From JAMZMI01 sp964353015 (GTDB lineage Bacteria > Bacteroidota > Bacteroidia > Cytophagales > Cyclobacteriaceae), in NCBI GenBank assembly GCA_964353015.1, contig CAYGUA010000004.1, positions 62,001-126,000 on the forward strand: 64,000 nt of DNA. The letters are read 5' to 3'. Below are positions 43,211 to 51,522 of this stretch, in pieces (positions within the stretch are counted from its first letter, which is position 1; the number at the start of each line of letters is the position of its first letter). The position numbers and the translations under genes were made by a program. The notes below the pieces were generated by a model. That model was not told where the DNA came from, did no database searches, and worked only from the letters and a program-made list of their open reading frames with translations.

Positions 43211-44595
43211 TGGCTGATTCAAAGGAAATATTGTTGGCATTTTATGGCGATGATTTCACTGGTTCCACAGATGCGCTTGAGTTTCTTAGTCGGGCAGGAG
43301 CGAAAACAGTTTTATTTCTGGGCAATCCAACAAAAGAACAGTTAGCACAATTTGAAGGGGTAGTTGCAATCGGTATGGCCGGAATGACCAGAGCGATGGA
43401 TCCAGTGGCTATGTCTGAAACGTTGACATTGGCTTTCAAAAATCTGAAAGAACTGAATCCAAAACATGTGCACTATAAAGTTTGCTCCACTTTCGACTCC
43501 TCGCCTGAAATTGGCAATATTGGAACAGCAATAGCAGTTGGTAAAAACGTATTTAAAAATGCTTTTACGCCGATTTTGGTAGCTGCTCCAAATCTTGGTC
43601 GTTATTCTGCCTTTGGAAATCTTTTTGCCCGAATGGGAATTGGAAGTCAAGGGGCAATTTATAGATTGGATGAACATCCGTCTATGAGCAAGCATCCCAT
43701 CACGCCAGCGCATGAAAGTGATTTGAGAACACATTTGTCTTTTCAGACGGATAGAAAAATGGGATTGGTCGATTTGCAGGATTTGACCAAATCAAAAGCT
43801 GAGATCAAAAAGAAAATTCATTCTCTCATTGGCGAACATGTGGAGATTGTCTTTTTTGATGCCATATATGAAAATCAGATGGCATCAATAGGAGAGGTGC
43901 TTGATGAAATTGATGAAAATGAAACTCTTTTTTCTGTTGGCTCTTCAGGAATTGAAAAGGCTTTGGGTGATCATTGGGCCAATACAGGTTTGTTGAAGTC
44001 AAGGAATGATTGGATTGAGATTAAAGCTCAGAAAGCAATTCTTGTATTGTCTGGAAGTTGTTCGCCCGTCACCAGCGCACAAATCAATTGGGCGGTAAAG
44101 GTTGGTTTTGTTCAGATCGCCGTGGAAACAGAAGCATTAGAAAACGAAACACATTATATCGAAAAATATGCGAACCAGATTCAGTCAAATCTATCGGCAG
44201 GCAAGAGTGTGATTCTTCACACTTGCATGGGACCAATTGATCTGCGATTGGCTCAAACTCAGTCTTATTTTGAAAATCAAGGTTATGGTCAATTGCAGAT
44301 CCGAAAAGAAACTGCTAAGAGATTTGGTGCTATTCTCGGCAGGTCGGCAAGAAAAGCATTATCTGAATTCCCAATAGAAAGGCTAGTTATAGCTGGTGGA
44401 GATACCTCCAGTTTTGTGGCCGGAGAATTAGGCATTGAAGCGGTTGAAATGATTGCTCCCGTTTATCTGGGCGCACCGCTTTGTAGAGCCTATGCTAAAG
44501 ATTCACCAGTTGATGGAATGGAAGTAAACCTCAAAGGAGGCCAGGTGGGTGATGATGCCTATTTTGAAAATTTGCGACGAGGAACAATAAATTGA
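43210..44595 (+). CDS. DUF1537 sugar-acid kinase, probable 3-oxo-isoapionate kinase
   Basis: The ATG at 43210 shares one base with the upstream stop (TGATG), giving 461 residues. It has GDDFTGSTD (13-21), YKVCSTFDSSPEIGNIG near 84-100, VLSGSCSPVT and the C-terminal LVIAGGDTSSFVAGELG and LKGGQVGDDAYF that bind ATP. Members of this four-carbon acid sugar kinase family phosphorylate erythronate, threonate, ketotetronates and 3-oxo-isoapionate. The STFDSS motif is shared with the members that pair with RuBisCO-like proteins. The next gene begins 43 bases later behind a hairpin. The family is certain; the exact substrate is inferred. Confidence 0.88.
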   Translation: MADSKEILLAFYGDDFTGSTDALEFLSRAGAKTVLFLGNPTKEQLAQFEGVVAIGMAGMTRAMDPVAMSETLTLAFKNLKELNPKHVHYKVCSTFDSSPEIGNIGTAIAVGKNVFKNAFTPILVAAPNLGRYSAFGNLFARMGIGSQGAIYRLDEHPSMSKHPITPAHESDLRTHLSFQTDRKMGLVDLQDLTKSKAEIKKKIHSLIGEHVEIVFFDAIYENQMASIGEVLDEIDENETLFSVGSSGIEKALGDHWANTGLLKSRNDWIEIKAQKAILVLSGSCSPVTSAQINWAVKVGFVQIAVETEALENETHYIEKYANQIQSNLSAGKSVILHTCMGPIDLRLAQTQSYFENQGYGQLQIRKETAKRFGAILGRSARKALSEFPIERLVIAGGDTSSFVAGELGIEAVEMIAPVYLGAPLCRAYAKDSPVDGMEVNLKGGQVGDDAYFENLRRGTIN

Positions 44596-44599
44596 GACG

Positions 44600-44621
44600 T
44601 TTAAGCTTTCGCAAGCTTAAA
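44600..44621 (+). other. Intercistronic hairpin after the kinase gene
   Basis: TTTAAGCTT, a TCGC loop and AAGCTTAAA make a perfect nine-pair stem between the kinase stop and the racemase-family gene. It is followed by A residues, not T, on the plus strand, so it is not a classical terminator for this operon. It could protect or process the mRNA. Confidence 0.6.
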
Positions 44622-44638
44622 AAATAACTAACAAAAAA

Positions 44639-45301
44639 ATGACAAAAACACTAGGCCTAATACACACCTCAGCCACTTTGGTTCCGGTATTTCAAGAGCT
44701 TATCGACAAGTATCTTGCAGGTAAAGACATCAAGGTTTTCAATATTGTGGATGATAGTTTGATCAAAAACACCATCGCCAGAAATGCTTTAACAGCTGAT
44801 ACTTCAAGGAGAGTTGTTGATTATGTTGGTTCTGCTGAAGCTGCTGGTGCAGATTACATCATGGTCACATGTTCATCCATTGGTTCTGCTGTGGAATCAT
44901 CTGCTTCACTTACCAAAGTTCCTGTGCTTCGTGTTGATCAGCCTATGGCCGATATGGCGGTTTCTATGGGTAATAAAATCGGGGTTGTTGCCACACTTTC
45001 TACTACACTTGAGCCAACTACTGATCTGGTACGAAGAAGAGCATTGGTTGCAGGAAAAGATGTACAAATCACAGCCAAACTTTGCGAAGGTGCATTTGAT
45101 GCGTTGATGGGCGGAAAACCTGAAAAACATGATGAAATGGTTGCGGCAGCATTAAAAGAACTTTCTACACAAGTTGATGTCATTGTTTTGGCACAGGCTT
45201 CAATGGCGCGTGTAGTTGGTCAGCTTAGTGAAGCAGATAAAAAAGTACCTATTCTGGCAAGTCCAACAATCGCCATGGAATACCTCGCCAAGATTCTATA
45301 G
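44639..45301 (+). CDS. Aspartate/glutamate racemase-family protein with one active-site cysteine
   Basis: 220 residues of the Asp/Glu racemase fold. The first cysteine is present (Cys78, MVTCSSIGSA) but at the second site, where a cysteine is usual, it reads LAQASMA (183-189), so two-base racemase chemistry is unlikely. Single-cysteine members of the superfamily are known as decarboxylases (arylmalonate decarboxylase) or isomerases (maleate isomerase keeps both). In this operon it could rearrange or decarboxylate a branched sugar acid. The downstream transporter starts one base after the stop. The role is unknown. Confidence 0.8.
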   Translation: MTKTLGLIHTSATLVPVFQELIDKYLAGKDIKVFNIVDDSLIKNTIARNALTADTSRRVVDYVGSAEAAGADYIMVTCSSIGSAVESSASLTKVPVLRVDQPMADMAVSMGNKIGVVATLSTTLEPTTDLVRRRALVAGKDVQITAKLCEGAFDALMGGKPEKHDEMVAAALKELSTQVDVIVLAQASMARVVGQLSEADKKVPILASPTIAMEYLAKIL

Positions 45302-45302
45302 A

Positions 45303-46568
45303 ATGGGAATAATCAAAAGGTACATTTTTTGGGCAGGATTGCTAGCTGGTTTTGGTTTGATTATTTCCTTGTTTTTTGATGATAATCAGATCCGTCAACC
45401 ACTGGCAGTACTTACGGCAATATTGATTTCGATAGGTTTTGGAAGTATCAATGCACTAAAAAGCTATCAATACACTGCCTGGATTCTAACAGCTATTGTG
45501 TGCGGTTTGATCTATCCGTCAGCATTTCTAAGTGTTGGCGGATTTGATATGAGAAATAAATGGCTCATTTTAATCGTCATTCAACTTGTCATGTTTGGCA
45601 TGGGCACCCAAATGAGCCTGAAAGATTTTGCAGGCATCAAGTCAATGGGCAAAGGGGTTTTGGTTGGTATATTATGTCAGTTTACCATCATGCCATTGTT
45701 GGGTTTTGCCTTAACAAAAGTCTTTGATTTTGAGCCGGAAATTGCGGCAGGAATAATTCTGATCGGCTCGTGCAGTAGTGGTTTGGCTTCCAATGTCATG
45801 GTTTATATCGCAAAGGCTAATCTTACTTTATCAGTCACATTAACAGCTGTTGCCACCTTAATTGCACCCATCATGACGCCTTTACTCATGCAACTTCTTG
45901 CGGGCACATATATTGAAATCCGATTTATGGATATGTGTCTTCAGATCATCAAAATTGTTATCGTTCCAATAGGGGCGGCCATGCTTTATGATGGATTAAA
46001 AACCCTTTCGCCAAAATTCAAAAACAGAACTTATGTTGCGTGCATTTTTGCTGCGGCTTGGTTGTTCGGCTCGTTTTTCGGTTTTTGGGATTCATTTATT
46101 TTAGAAAGCCAGTCTTCAGTCAAAATAGTCATAGAACTGATTAGTTTCTTAGCCGGAGCAGTACTTTTTGGTACATTCTTTTTTTACCTCACAAAAGCCT
46201 TTTTAGTTCTTTCAGTAATTATGCCGCTATTTTCCATGTTTGGAATTATTTACTTCACTTTAGTCACAACCGCAGCAAGTCGTGATAATATATTACAAAT
46301 TGGCCTATTGATGATCCTGGTTGCGATCATCCACAACTCGCTCGGATATACCTTGGGGTATTCTTTTAGCAGATTACTGAAAATGGACAAGGAATCTGCA
46401 AGAACCATCGCGTTGGAAGTTGGTCTTCAAAATGGAGGAATGGCTTCAGGGCTTGCCGGAGTGATGGGTAAGCTGGCAACTCTTGGTTTAGCTGCCGCGA
46501 TATTCAGTCCATGGATGAATGTATCTGGTTCTTTGTTGGCTAATTATTGGCGCAAATCAAAAGATTAG
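45303..46568 (+). CDS. BASS-family (bile acid:sodium symporter-like) transporter
   Basis: I start at the ATG at 45303, just after the racemase-family stop; an upstream GTG inside that gene would add a non-conserved 29 residues. The 421-residue protein has about 11-12 helices. The family core is visible: FGMGTQMSLKDF, GSCSSGLASNVMVYIAKANL, TLIAPIMTPLL and EVGLQNGGMASGLAG. BASS proteins carry organic anions such as bile acids, pyruvate and pantoate with sodium. In this operon it is the only transporter and probably imports the branched sugar acid, or exports one. The hydrophobic first 90 residues are an extra domain not needed in minimal family members. Confidence 0.88.
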   Translation: MGIIKRYIFWAGLLAGFGLIISLFFDDNQIRQPLAVLTAILISIGFGSINALKSYQYTAWILTAIVCGLIYPSAFLSVGGFDMRNKWLILIVIQLVMFGMGTQMSLKDFAGIKSMGKGVLVGILCQFTIMPLLGFALTKVFDFEPEIAAGIILIGSCSSGLASNVMVYIAKANLTLSVTLTAVATLIAPIMTPLLMQLLAGTYIEIRFMDMCLQIIKIVIVPIGAAMLYDGLKTLSPKFKNRTYVACIFAAAWLFGSFFGFWDSFILESQSSVKIVIELISFLAGAVLFGTFFFYLTKAFLVLSVIMPLFSMFGIIYFTLVTTAASRDNILQIGLLMILVAIIHNSLGYTLGYSFSRLLKMDKESARTIALEVGLQNGGMASGLAGVMGKLATLGLAAAIFSPWMNVSGSLLANYWRKSKD

Positions 46569-46580
46569 CTCCGGCAGATG

Positions 46581-46596
46581 CCCCACACCTCAGGAT
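46581..46596 (-). promoter_or_regulatory. Candidate operator ATCCTG-type before the isomerase gene
   Basis: On the minus strand this reads ATCCTGAGGTGTGGGG, a weaker member of the site family described at 3132. It lies in the 110-base gap between the transporter and isomerase genes, which would allow the isomerase-transketolase-kinase part its own promoter. Confidence 0.3.
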
Positions 46597-46678
46597 GCTT
46601 TAGGTCAATCCATTTTCTAATTTGCCATCTGATGTTTTATCGAACATTCAATCAAGACATTAACCTTCAGATATTGAT

Positions 46679-48094
46679 ATGAAAAATAAAGAAATCACCC
46701 TTGGAGTAATCATTGGCAATAGAGATTTTTTCCCTGATAAACTTGTTTCGGAAGCACGTGCAGACATTCTCAAAGTTCTTTCTGATAAAGGAATCAAAGC
46801 GATAATTCTTGGTGAAAATGACACCAAACTTGGTGGTGTGGAGACATACACTGATGCAAGAAAATGTGCAGACCTATTCAAAAAACACAAAGATGAAATA
46901 TTCGGTGTTTTGGTGGTACTTCCAAATTTCGGTGATGAGCGTGGTGTAGCTGATACATTGCATTTAGCGGATCTTAAGGTTCCCGTATTGATTCAAGGCT
47001 ATCCTGATGAGCTCAATAAATTGAATGTAGCCAATCGTAGGGATTCCTGGTGTGGAAAGATTTCTGTTTGTAATAATCTTTATCAATATGGAATCAAATA
47101 TTCAATAACCACAAAGCATGTTGTTCATCCAACGGATCCATCTTTTCATGAGGATTTGAATCAGTTCCTTGGTGTTTGTAGGGTAGTGAAAGGTTTAAAA
47201 AATGTACGCATTGGAGCAATAGGCGCCCGTCCAACAGCATTCAACACTGTTAGATATAGTGAAAAAATCCTTCAGGCCAATGGCATTTCAGTTGTCACCT
47301 GTGACTTATCGGAAATTCTTGGCAATGCCAATAAGCTGGCCAATACTGATCAGCGAGTGAAAGAACATTTGGAGAAAATTCACAATTATGCATCAAGTGG
47401 AAAAACACCTGCGGAAGCCATGTTCCAAATTGCAAAGTTGGATGTGGTTCTGAACGATTTCATGGCGGCAAATGAATTAGATGCGAATGCTATACAATGC
47501 TGGACTTCATTGCAGCAAAATTATGGCTGTAATGTATGCACCAGTTCGAGTATGTTCAGCGAAGGCATGATTCCAAGTGCATGTGAAGTGGATGTGACAG
47601 GAACCTTGAGTATGTATGCGATGCAGCTCGCGTCAGGGTCTCCGAGTGCGCTGGTCGATTGGAATAATAATTATGCTGATGATGATGAGAAATGTGTTCT
47701 TTTCCATTGTGGAAACTGGGCAAAATCTTTCTTACCAGATATAGAAATAAGCAATGCACCGATTTTGGGAACTACAGTAGGAGTAGAAAATACTTACGGT
47801 GCTTTGGATGGGAGAACACCTGCTTCACCTTTGACTTTCGGACGAATCACAACAGATGACACCAAAGGAGTGATGAAGGCTTATGTGGGAGATGGTCAGC
47901 TTACTGATGATGAATTGAAAACATTTGGAAATCGCGCCGTAGCTCAAATTCCAAATCTACAAGGACTTATGAATCACGTTTGTAAAAATGGATTTGAACA
48001 TCATGTCGTAATGAACGCTTCCCATACTTCTGCGGCATTGAAAGAGGCATTCGAGAATTACATGGGTTGGGAGGTTTACCATCACAATGGATAA
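46679..48094 (+). CDS. L-fucose/L-arabinose isomerase-family enzyme
   Basis: 471 residues of the fucose/arabinose isomerase superfamily, much shorter than FucI at 27807 and only distantly like it. Visible features are VLVVLPNFGDERGVADTLHL, WCGKISVCNNLYQYG, IGAIGARPTAFNTVRYSE and the active-site-like CNVCTSSSMFSEGMIPSACEVDVTGTL region containing Glu residues. It interconverts an aldose and ketose. It precedes a split transketolase and a glycerol-kinase-like FGGY kinase. That set parallels the known apiose route (isomerase, apulose kinase, apulose-4-phosphate transketolase), although the described apiose isomerase belongs, as far as I recall, to another fold family. Substrate unproven. Confidence 0.8.
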   Translation: MKNKEITLGVIIGNRDFFPDKLVSEARADILKVLSDKGIKAIILGENDTKLGGVETYTDARKCADLFKKHKDEIFGVLVVLPNFGDERGVADTLHLADLKVPVLIQGYPDELNKLNVANRRDSWCGKISVCNNLYQYGIKYSITTKHVVHPTDPSFHEDLNQFLGVCRVVKGLKNVRIGAIGARPTAFNTVRYSEKILQANGISVVTCDLSEILGNANKLANTDQRVKEHLEKIHNYASSGKTPAEAMFQIAKLDVVLNDFMAANELDANAIQCWTSLQQNYGCNVCTSSSMFSEGMIPSACEVDVTGTLSMYAMQLASGSPSALVDWNNNYADDDEKCVLFHCGNWAKSFLPDIEISNAPILGTTVGVENTYGALDGRTPASPLTFGRITTDDTKGVMKAYVGDGQLTDDELKTFGNRAVAQIPNLQGLMNHVCKNGFEHHVVMNASHTSAALKEAFENYMGWEVYHHNG

Positions 48095-48213
48095 GCATTT
48101 TAAGATTTGAAATTAAGATTAAAGTGAAGAGATAAAAGTTGGGTTTTCATGTGTTTTGGAATGAATAGCGGCCATTCAAAGAACTTTAAATCCCATACAT
48201 CTGAGTACCGAAT

Positions 48214-49038
48214 ATGAGCAACCAAGAATTATTATTGAAGTCTATCTACCTAAGGAAAAACCTGCTTAAATACATTTATAAAGCCAAGGCGGGTCATACT
48301 GGTGGGAGTTTGTCTTGTGTTGATATTTTGAATGTCTTGTACAATCGGGTTCTCAAAGTTGATCCAAAGAATTTCAGAAATCCCGATAGAGATAGATACA
48401 TTCAAAGCAAAGGGCATTCTGTAGAAGCACTTTTTGTCACATTGGCTGATCGAGGTTTTTTTCCAGAATCGGATCTTGAAACTTTATGCCAATATCGGTC
48501 GCATTATATCGGTCACCCAACAAAAAAAGTGAATGGAGTGGAGCAAAACACTGGAGCTTTGGGGCATGGTTTGCCTATTTGTGTCGGTGAGGCAATCGCG
48601 GCTAAACTCGATAAAAAATCACATAGAATCTATACGCTTTTGGGTGACGGTGAGCTTCCGGAAGGGTCTAATTGGGAAGCCGCTTTGTCAGCTTCTCATT
48701 ACAAATTGGATAACCTATATGCCATTCTGGATAACAACAAACAGCAAATTACTGGCTACAATCAAGAGGTGATGAATACTGATTCCATTCGTGAAAAGCT
48801 GGAATCATTTGGTTGGGCAGTAAAGGAAATTGATGGTCATAACCTTGAGGAAATTGAAGCAGCTTTAAATAATGGGCCCATTGTGATTGGCAAACCCAAT
48901 TTCATCATTGCCCATACCATCAAGGGAAAGGGAGTTAGCTACATGGAGCGTGTCACCAAGTGGCATCATGGTGTGCCAAGTCCAGAGCAATTTGAGTTGG
49001 CAAATAAGGAATTGGACGAAGCTGCTGCATTGATTTAA
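48214..49038 (+). CDS. Transketolase, N-terminal (thiamine-diphosphate-binding) subunit
   Basis: 274 residues covering only the TPP half of transketolase: GHTGGSLSCVDILNVLY (28-44), HSVEALFV, QNTGALGHGLPICVG, GDGE at 144-147 and the NN of the metal motif near 174. Its partner half is a separate gene six bases downstream. Split transketolases are used in specialised sugar pathways; apulose-4-phosphate transketolase (AptA/AptB) is one, giving xylulose-5-phosphate and DHAP. The 119-base gap before it separates it from the isomerase gene. Membership of the apiose-like set is inferred from neighbours. Confidence 0.9.
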   Translation: MSNQELLLKSIYLRKNLLKYIYKAKAGHTGGSLSCVDILNVLYNRVLKVDPKNFRNPDRDRYIQSKGHSVEALFVTLADRGFFPESDLETLCQYRSHYIGHPTKKVNGVEQNTGALGHGLPICVGEAIAAKLDKKSHRIYTLLGDGELPEGSNWEAALSASHYKLDNLYAILDNNKQQITGYNQEVMNTDSIREKLESFGWAVKEIDGHNLEEIEAALNNGPIVIGKPNFIIAHTIKGKGVSYMERVTKWHHGVPSPEQFELANKELDEAAALI

Positions 49039-49044
49039 TCGATT

Positions 49045-50019
49045 ATGGAATTAGATAAAATAGAAGAGAAAGACCTGAGAATGGGCAAAGCGAATCAGGA
49101 GATATTTTCTGAAACAATGGAACAAATGGCTGCTGCGGATAGAAATATTATTGCGGTAACCAGTGATTCACGTGGATCTGGCAAGCTTGTTCCATTCGGT
49201 CAAAAGTTTCCTGATCAAATCGTGGAAGTGGGCATTGCTGAGCAAAATCTAGTAGGTGTTGCTGCCGGTTTGTCTTCAGCTGGTAAAAAGACCTTTGCCG
49301 TTTCACCGGCTTGTTTTTTGACTGCCAGGTCATTTGAACAAATCAAAAATGATGTGGCTTATTCTGATAATCCAGTAACATTGGTCGGAATCAGTGCGGG
49401 AGTGAGTTATGGTGCATTGGGAACTACACATCACAGTTTGCATGATTTTGCAGTGCTGCGTGCGGTTAATAACATCACTATTGTAGCACCAGCCGATAAT
49501 TTTGAAACGGAGCAGGCAACACGACTTGCGGCCAATTCTGATAAGCCAGTTTATTTGAGATTTGGAAAAAAAGCCATGCCTTTTCTAAATGACGCTGATC
49601 AATCTTTTGAATTTGGAAAAGGTCGTATTGTTAGAGAAGGAAACGATCTAGCGATCATTGCTACTGGCGAGACAGTCTACCCAGCATGGCAGGCGGCCAA
49701 GTTACTAGATGATAACTATGGCGTTCAGGCGACTGTGGTAAGTATGCACACGATCAAACCACTTGATATAGATTTGTTAGATAATTTGTCAGCAAATGGT
49801 CGACCGATTATTACAGTCGAAGAGCACATGGTCAATGGTGGATTGGGTGAGGCGTGTGCTTCTTATCTTTTTCAGAAAGGAGCGACTAATCCTTTTCGTA
49901 TTATGGGCATTCCTGATGAATACACAGTGACAGGTTCACAAGTCGAAATATTTAAACATTACGGGATCTCGCAGGAAGGTATTGCGGCCAAAGCCAAAGC
50001 TCTTCTCAAATTAAAATAG
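49045..50019 (+). CDS. Transketolase, C-terminal subunit
   Basis: 324 residues comprising the pyrimidine-binding and C-terminal domains: VEVGIAEQNLVGVAAGLSSA with the catalytic Glu66, GALGTTHHSLHDFAVLRA, and the last domain with VVSMHTIKPLD and VEEHMVNGGLG. It completes the active site with the subunit upstream. The FGGY kinase gene begins one base after its stop, so kinase and transketolase are co-produced, as expected if the kinase product is the transketolase donor. Confidence 0.9.
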   Translation: MELDKIEEKDLRMGKANQEIFSETMEQMAAADRNIIAVTSDSRGSGKLVPFGQKFPDQIVEVGIAEQNLVGVAAGLSSAGKKTFAVSPACFLTARSFEQIKNDVAYSDNPVTLVGISAGVSYGALGTTHHSLHDFAVLRAVNNITIVAPADNFETEQATRLAANSDKPVYLRFGKKAMPFLNDADQSFEFGKGRIVREGNDLAIIATGETVYPAWQAAKLLDDNYGVQATVVSMHTIKPLDIDLLDNLSANGRPIITVEEHMVNGGLGEACASYLFQKGATNPFRIMGIPDEYTVTGSQVEIFKHYGISQEGIAAKAKALLKLK

Positions 50020-50020
50020 C

Positions 50021-51496
50021 ATGTCATACGTATTAGCGATAGATCAGGGCACCAGTAGCACCAAGACGATTATTTTTGATAATCTGGGTAAGGCTAAATT
50101 CAAAGCTACCGAACCGCTCAAGACACATTATCTGGAAGGAAATCGAGTGGAGCAAGAGCCTGAGGTGATCTATCAAAATGTGCTGACATCCGTCAAAAAA
50201 TGTCTGGATGGTTTTCAATCTGGAGGTGGCGATGTGAATTTAATTAAGGCTTGTGGCATCTCTAATCAGCGAGAAACCATGGTTCTTTGGGATAAATCGG
50301 GTCATCCACTTTACAACGCTGTGGTTTGGCAATGCAAACGCTCGGTTGGGGCTTGTGAAAGATTGGAAAAATCAGGTCTCGCAACTAAAATCAACGAAAA
50401 AACAGGTTTGATCATCGATCCATATTTCTCTGGAACCAAGGTGATCTGGCTTTATGAAAATGAACCAAGAATCAAATCAGCTATAGATCGGGGAGAGGCC
50501 TATTTTGGAAATGTAGACACGTGGTTACTTTACAAAATGACCAATGGTAAGTCTTATATGACAGACTATACCAATGCTTCTCGTACCATGTTTTTCAACT
50601 TAAAGGAACTTCAATGGGATCGTGAATTGCTTGAGGATTTTGGTTTGTCCAATCTGAATTTACCAGAATTAAAACCATCGTCTTATCATTTTGGGAAAAC
50701 CAATTTAGAAGGTTTGCTTAATCAAGAAATTAGTATTTCAGCTTTGATTGGTGATTCACATGCTGCCGCATTTGGCGAAGGTTGTTTCGAGCCTGGAAAT
50801 GCCAAAGCAACATTAGGAACGGGCAGCTCTATTTTGATGAATATAGGAAGTGAACCAAAAACATCTCAAAATGGAATGGTGACTACCATTTGTTGGAGCA
50901 CCGAAGATCGCATAGACTATGCGCTGGAAGGAATCATCGTATCAGCTGGCTCCACAATTGAATGGGTGAAAAATCAACTTGGTTTATTTGAAAATACGAG
51001 TGAATTGGAGCAAATATGTCTATCTGTGGAAGACAATGGCGGAGTTTATATTGTTCCTGCATTCAGTGGTTTAGGTGCTCCACATTGGGATATGAGCCGC
51101 AAAGCATCTATCGAGGGACTGTCTTTTGACTCTACGAAAAACCATGTGATTCGAGCAGCGGTAGAATCTGTGCCTTATCAAATCAAAGATGTGATTGTAG
51201 CCATGGAAGCCGACTCAGGCACGCCACTTTCAGAACTCAAAATTGATGGTGGAATCACTTCCAATAAATTCGTCGTTCAGTTTCTTGCCGATCTTCTGGA
51301 ACGAAAAGTAACCAACATAGAAATTGCAGATGTATCCGCACTCGGAGCAGGTTATCTCGCTGGGCTCAATGCTGGGATTTATCATAATCTGGAACAATTG
51401 AAGACTTTTAACCAATCTTCCACAAGCACTTTGGCAGGAAAAGATGCTGATAAAGTGCAAGTATATTATGAAGGTTGGAAGAAGGTGATTGGGTAG
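50021..51496 (+). CDS. FGGY kinase, glycerol-kinase-like, possible apulose kinase
   Basis: 491 residues closest in look to glycerol kinase: YVLAIDQGTSSTKTIIFD (3-20), GISNQRETMVLWD, AVVWQCKR, DPYFSGTK and YIVPAFSGLGAPHWD. The substrate loop that reads GDQQAALFGQ in glycerol kinase is GDSHAAAFGEG here, so the pocket differs. The gene is the last of the operon and abuts the transketolase, not a glycerol facilitator or GlpD. A small branched ketose such as D-apulose is a plausible substrate. Plain glycerol kinase is the main alternative and would be the default automated label. Confidence 0.83.
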   Translation: MSYVLAIDQGTSSTKTIIFDNLGKAKFKATEPLKTHYLEGNRVEQEPEVIYQNVLTSVKKCLDGFQSGGGDVNLIKACGISNQRETMVLWDKSGHPLYNAVVWQCKRSVGACERLEKSGLATKINEKTGLIIDPYFSGTKVIWLYENEPRIKSAIDRGEAYFGNVDTWLLYKMTNGKSYMTDYTNASRTMFFNLKELQWDRELLEDFGLSNLNLPELKPSSYHFGKTNLEGLLNQEISISALIGDSHAAAFGEGCFEPGNAKATLGTGSSILMNIGSEPKTSQNGMVTTICWSTEDRIDYALEGIIVSAGSTIEWVKNQLGLFENTSELEQICLSVEDNGGVYIVPAFSGLGAPHWDMSRKASIEGLSFDSTKNHVIRAAVESVPYQIKDVIVAMEADSGTPLSELKIDGGITSNKFVVQFLADLLERKVTNIEIADVSALGAGYLAGLNAGIYHNLEQLKTFNQSSTSTLAGKDADKVQVYYEGWKKVIG

Positions 51497-51522
51497 GACT
51501 AATCTTTGAGGTCGGAATCTTA

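Noticed and set aside
44600..44621. Rho-independent terminator of the RLP-kinase transcript
   Set aside because: The stem is good but is followed by A residues rather than a T run on the plus strand, and the downstream genes appear to belong to the same unit.
50021..51496. Plain glycerol kinase
   Set aside because: Not excluded, but the altered substrate loop and coupling to a split transketolase make a branched ketose more likely; kept as an alternative.
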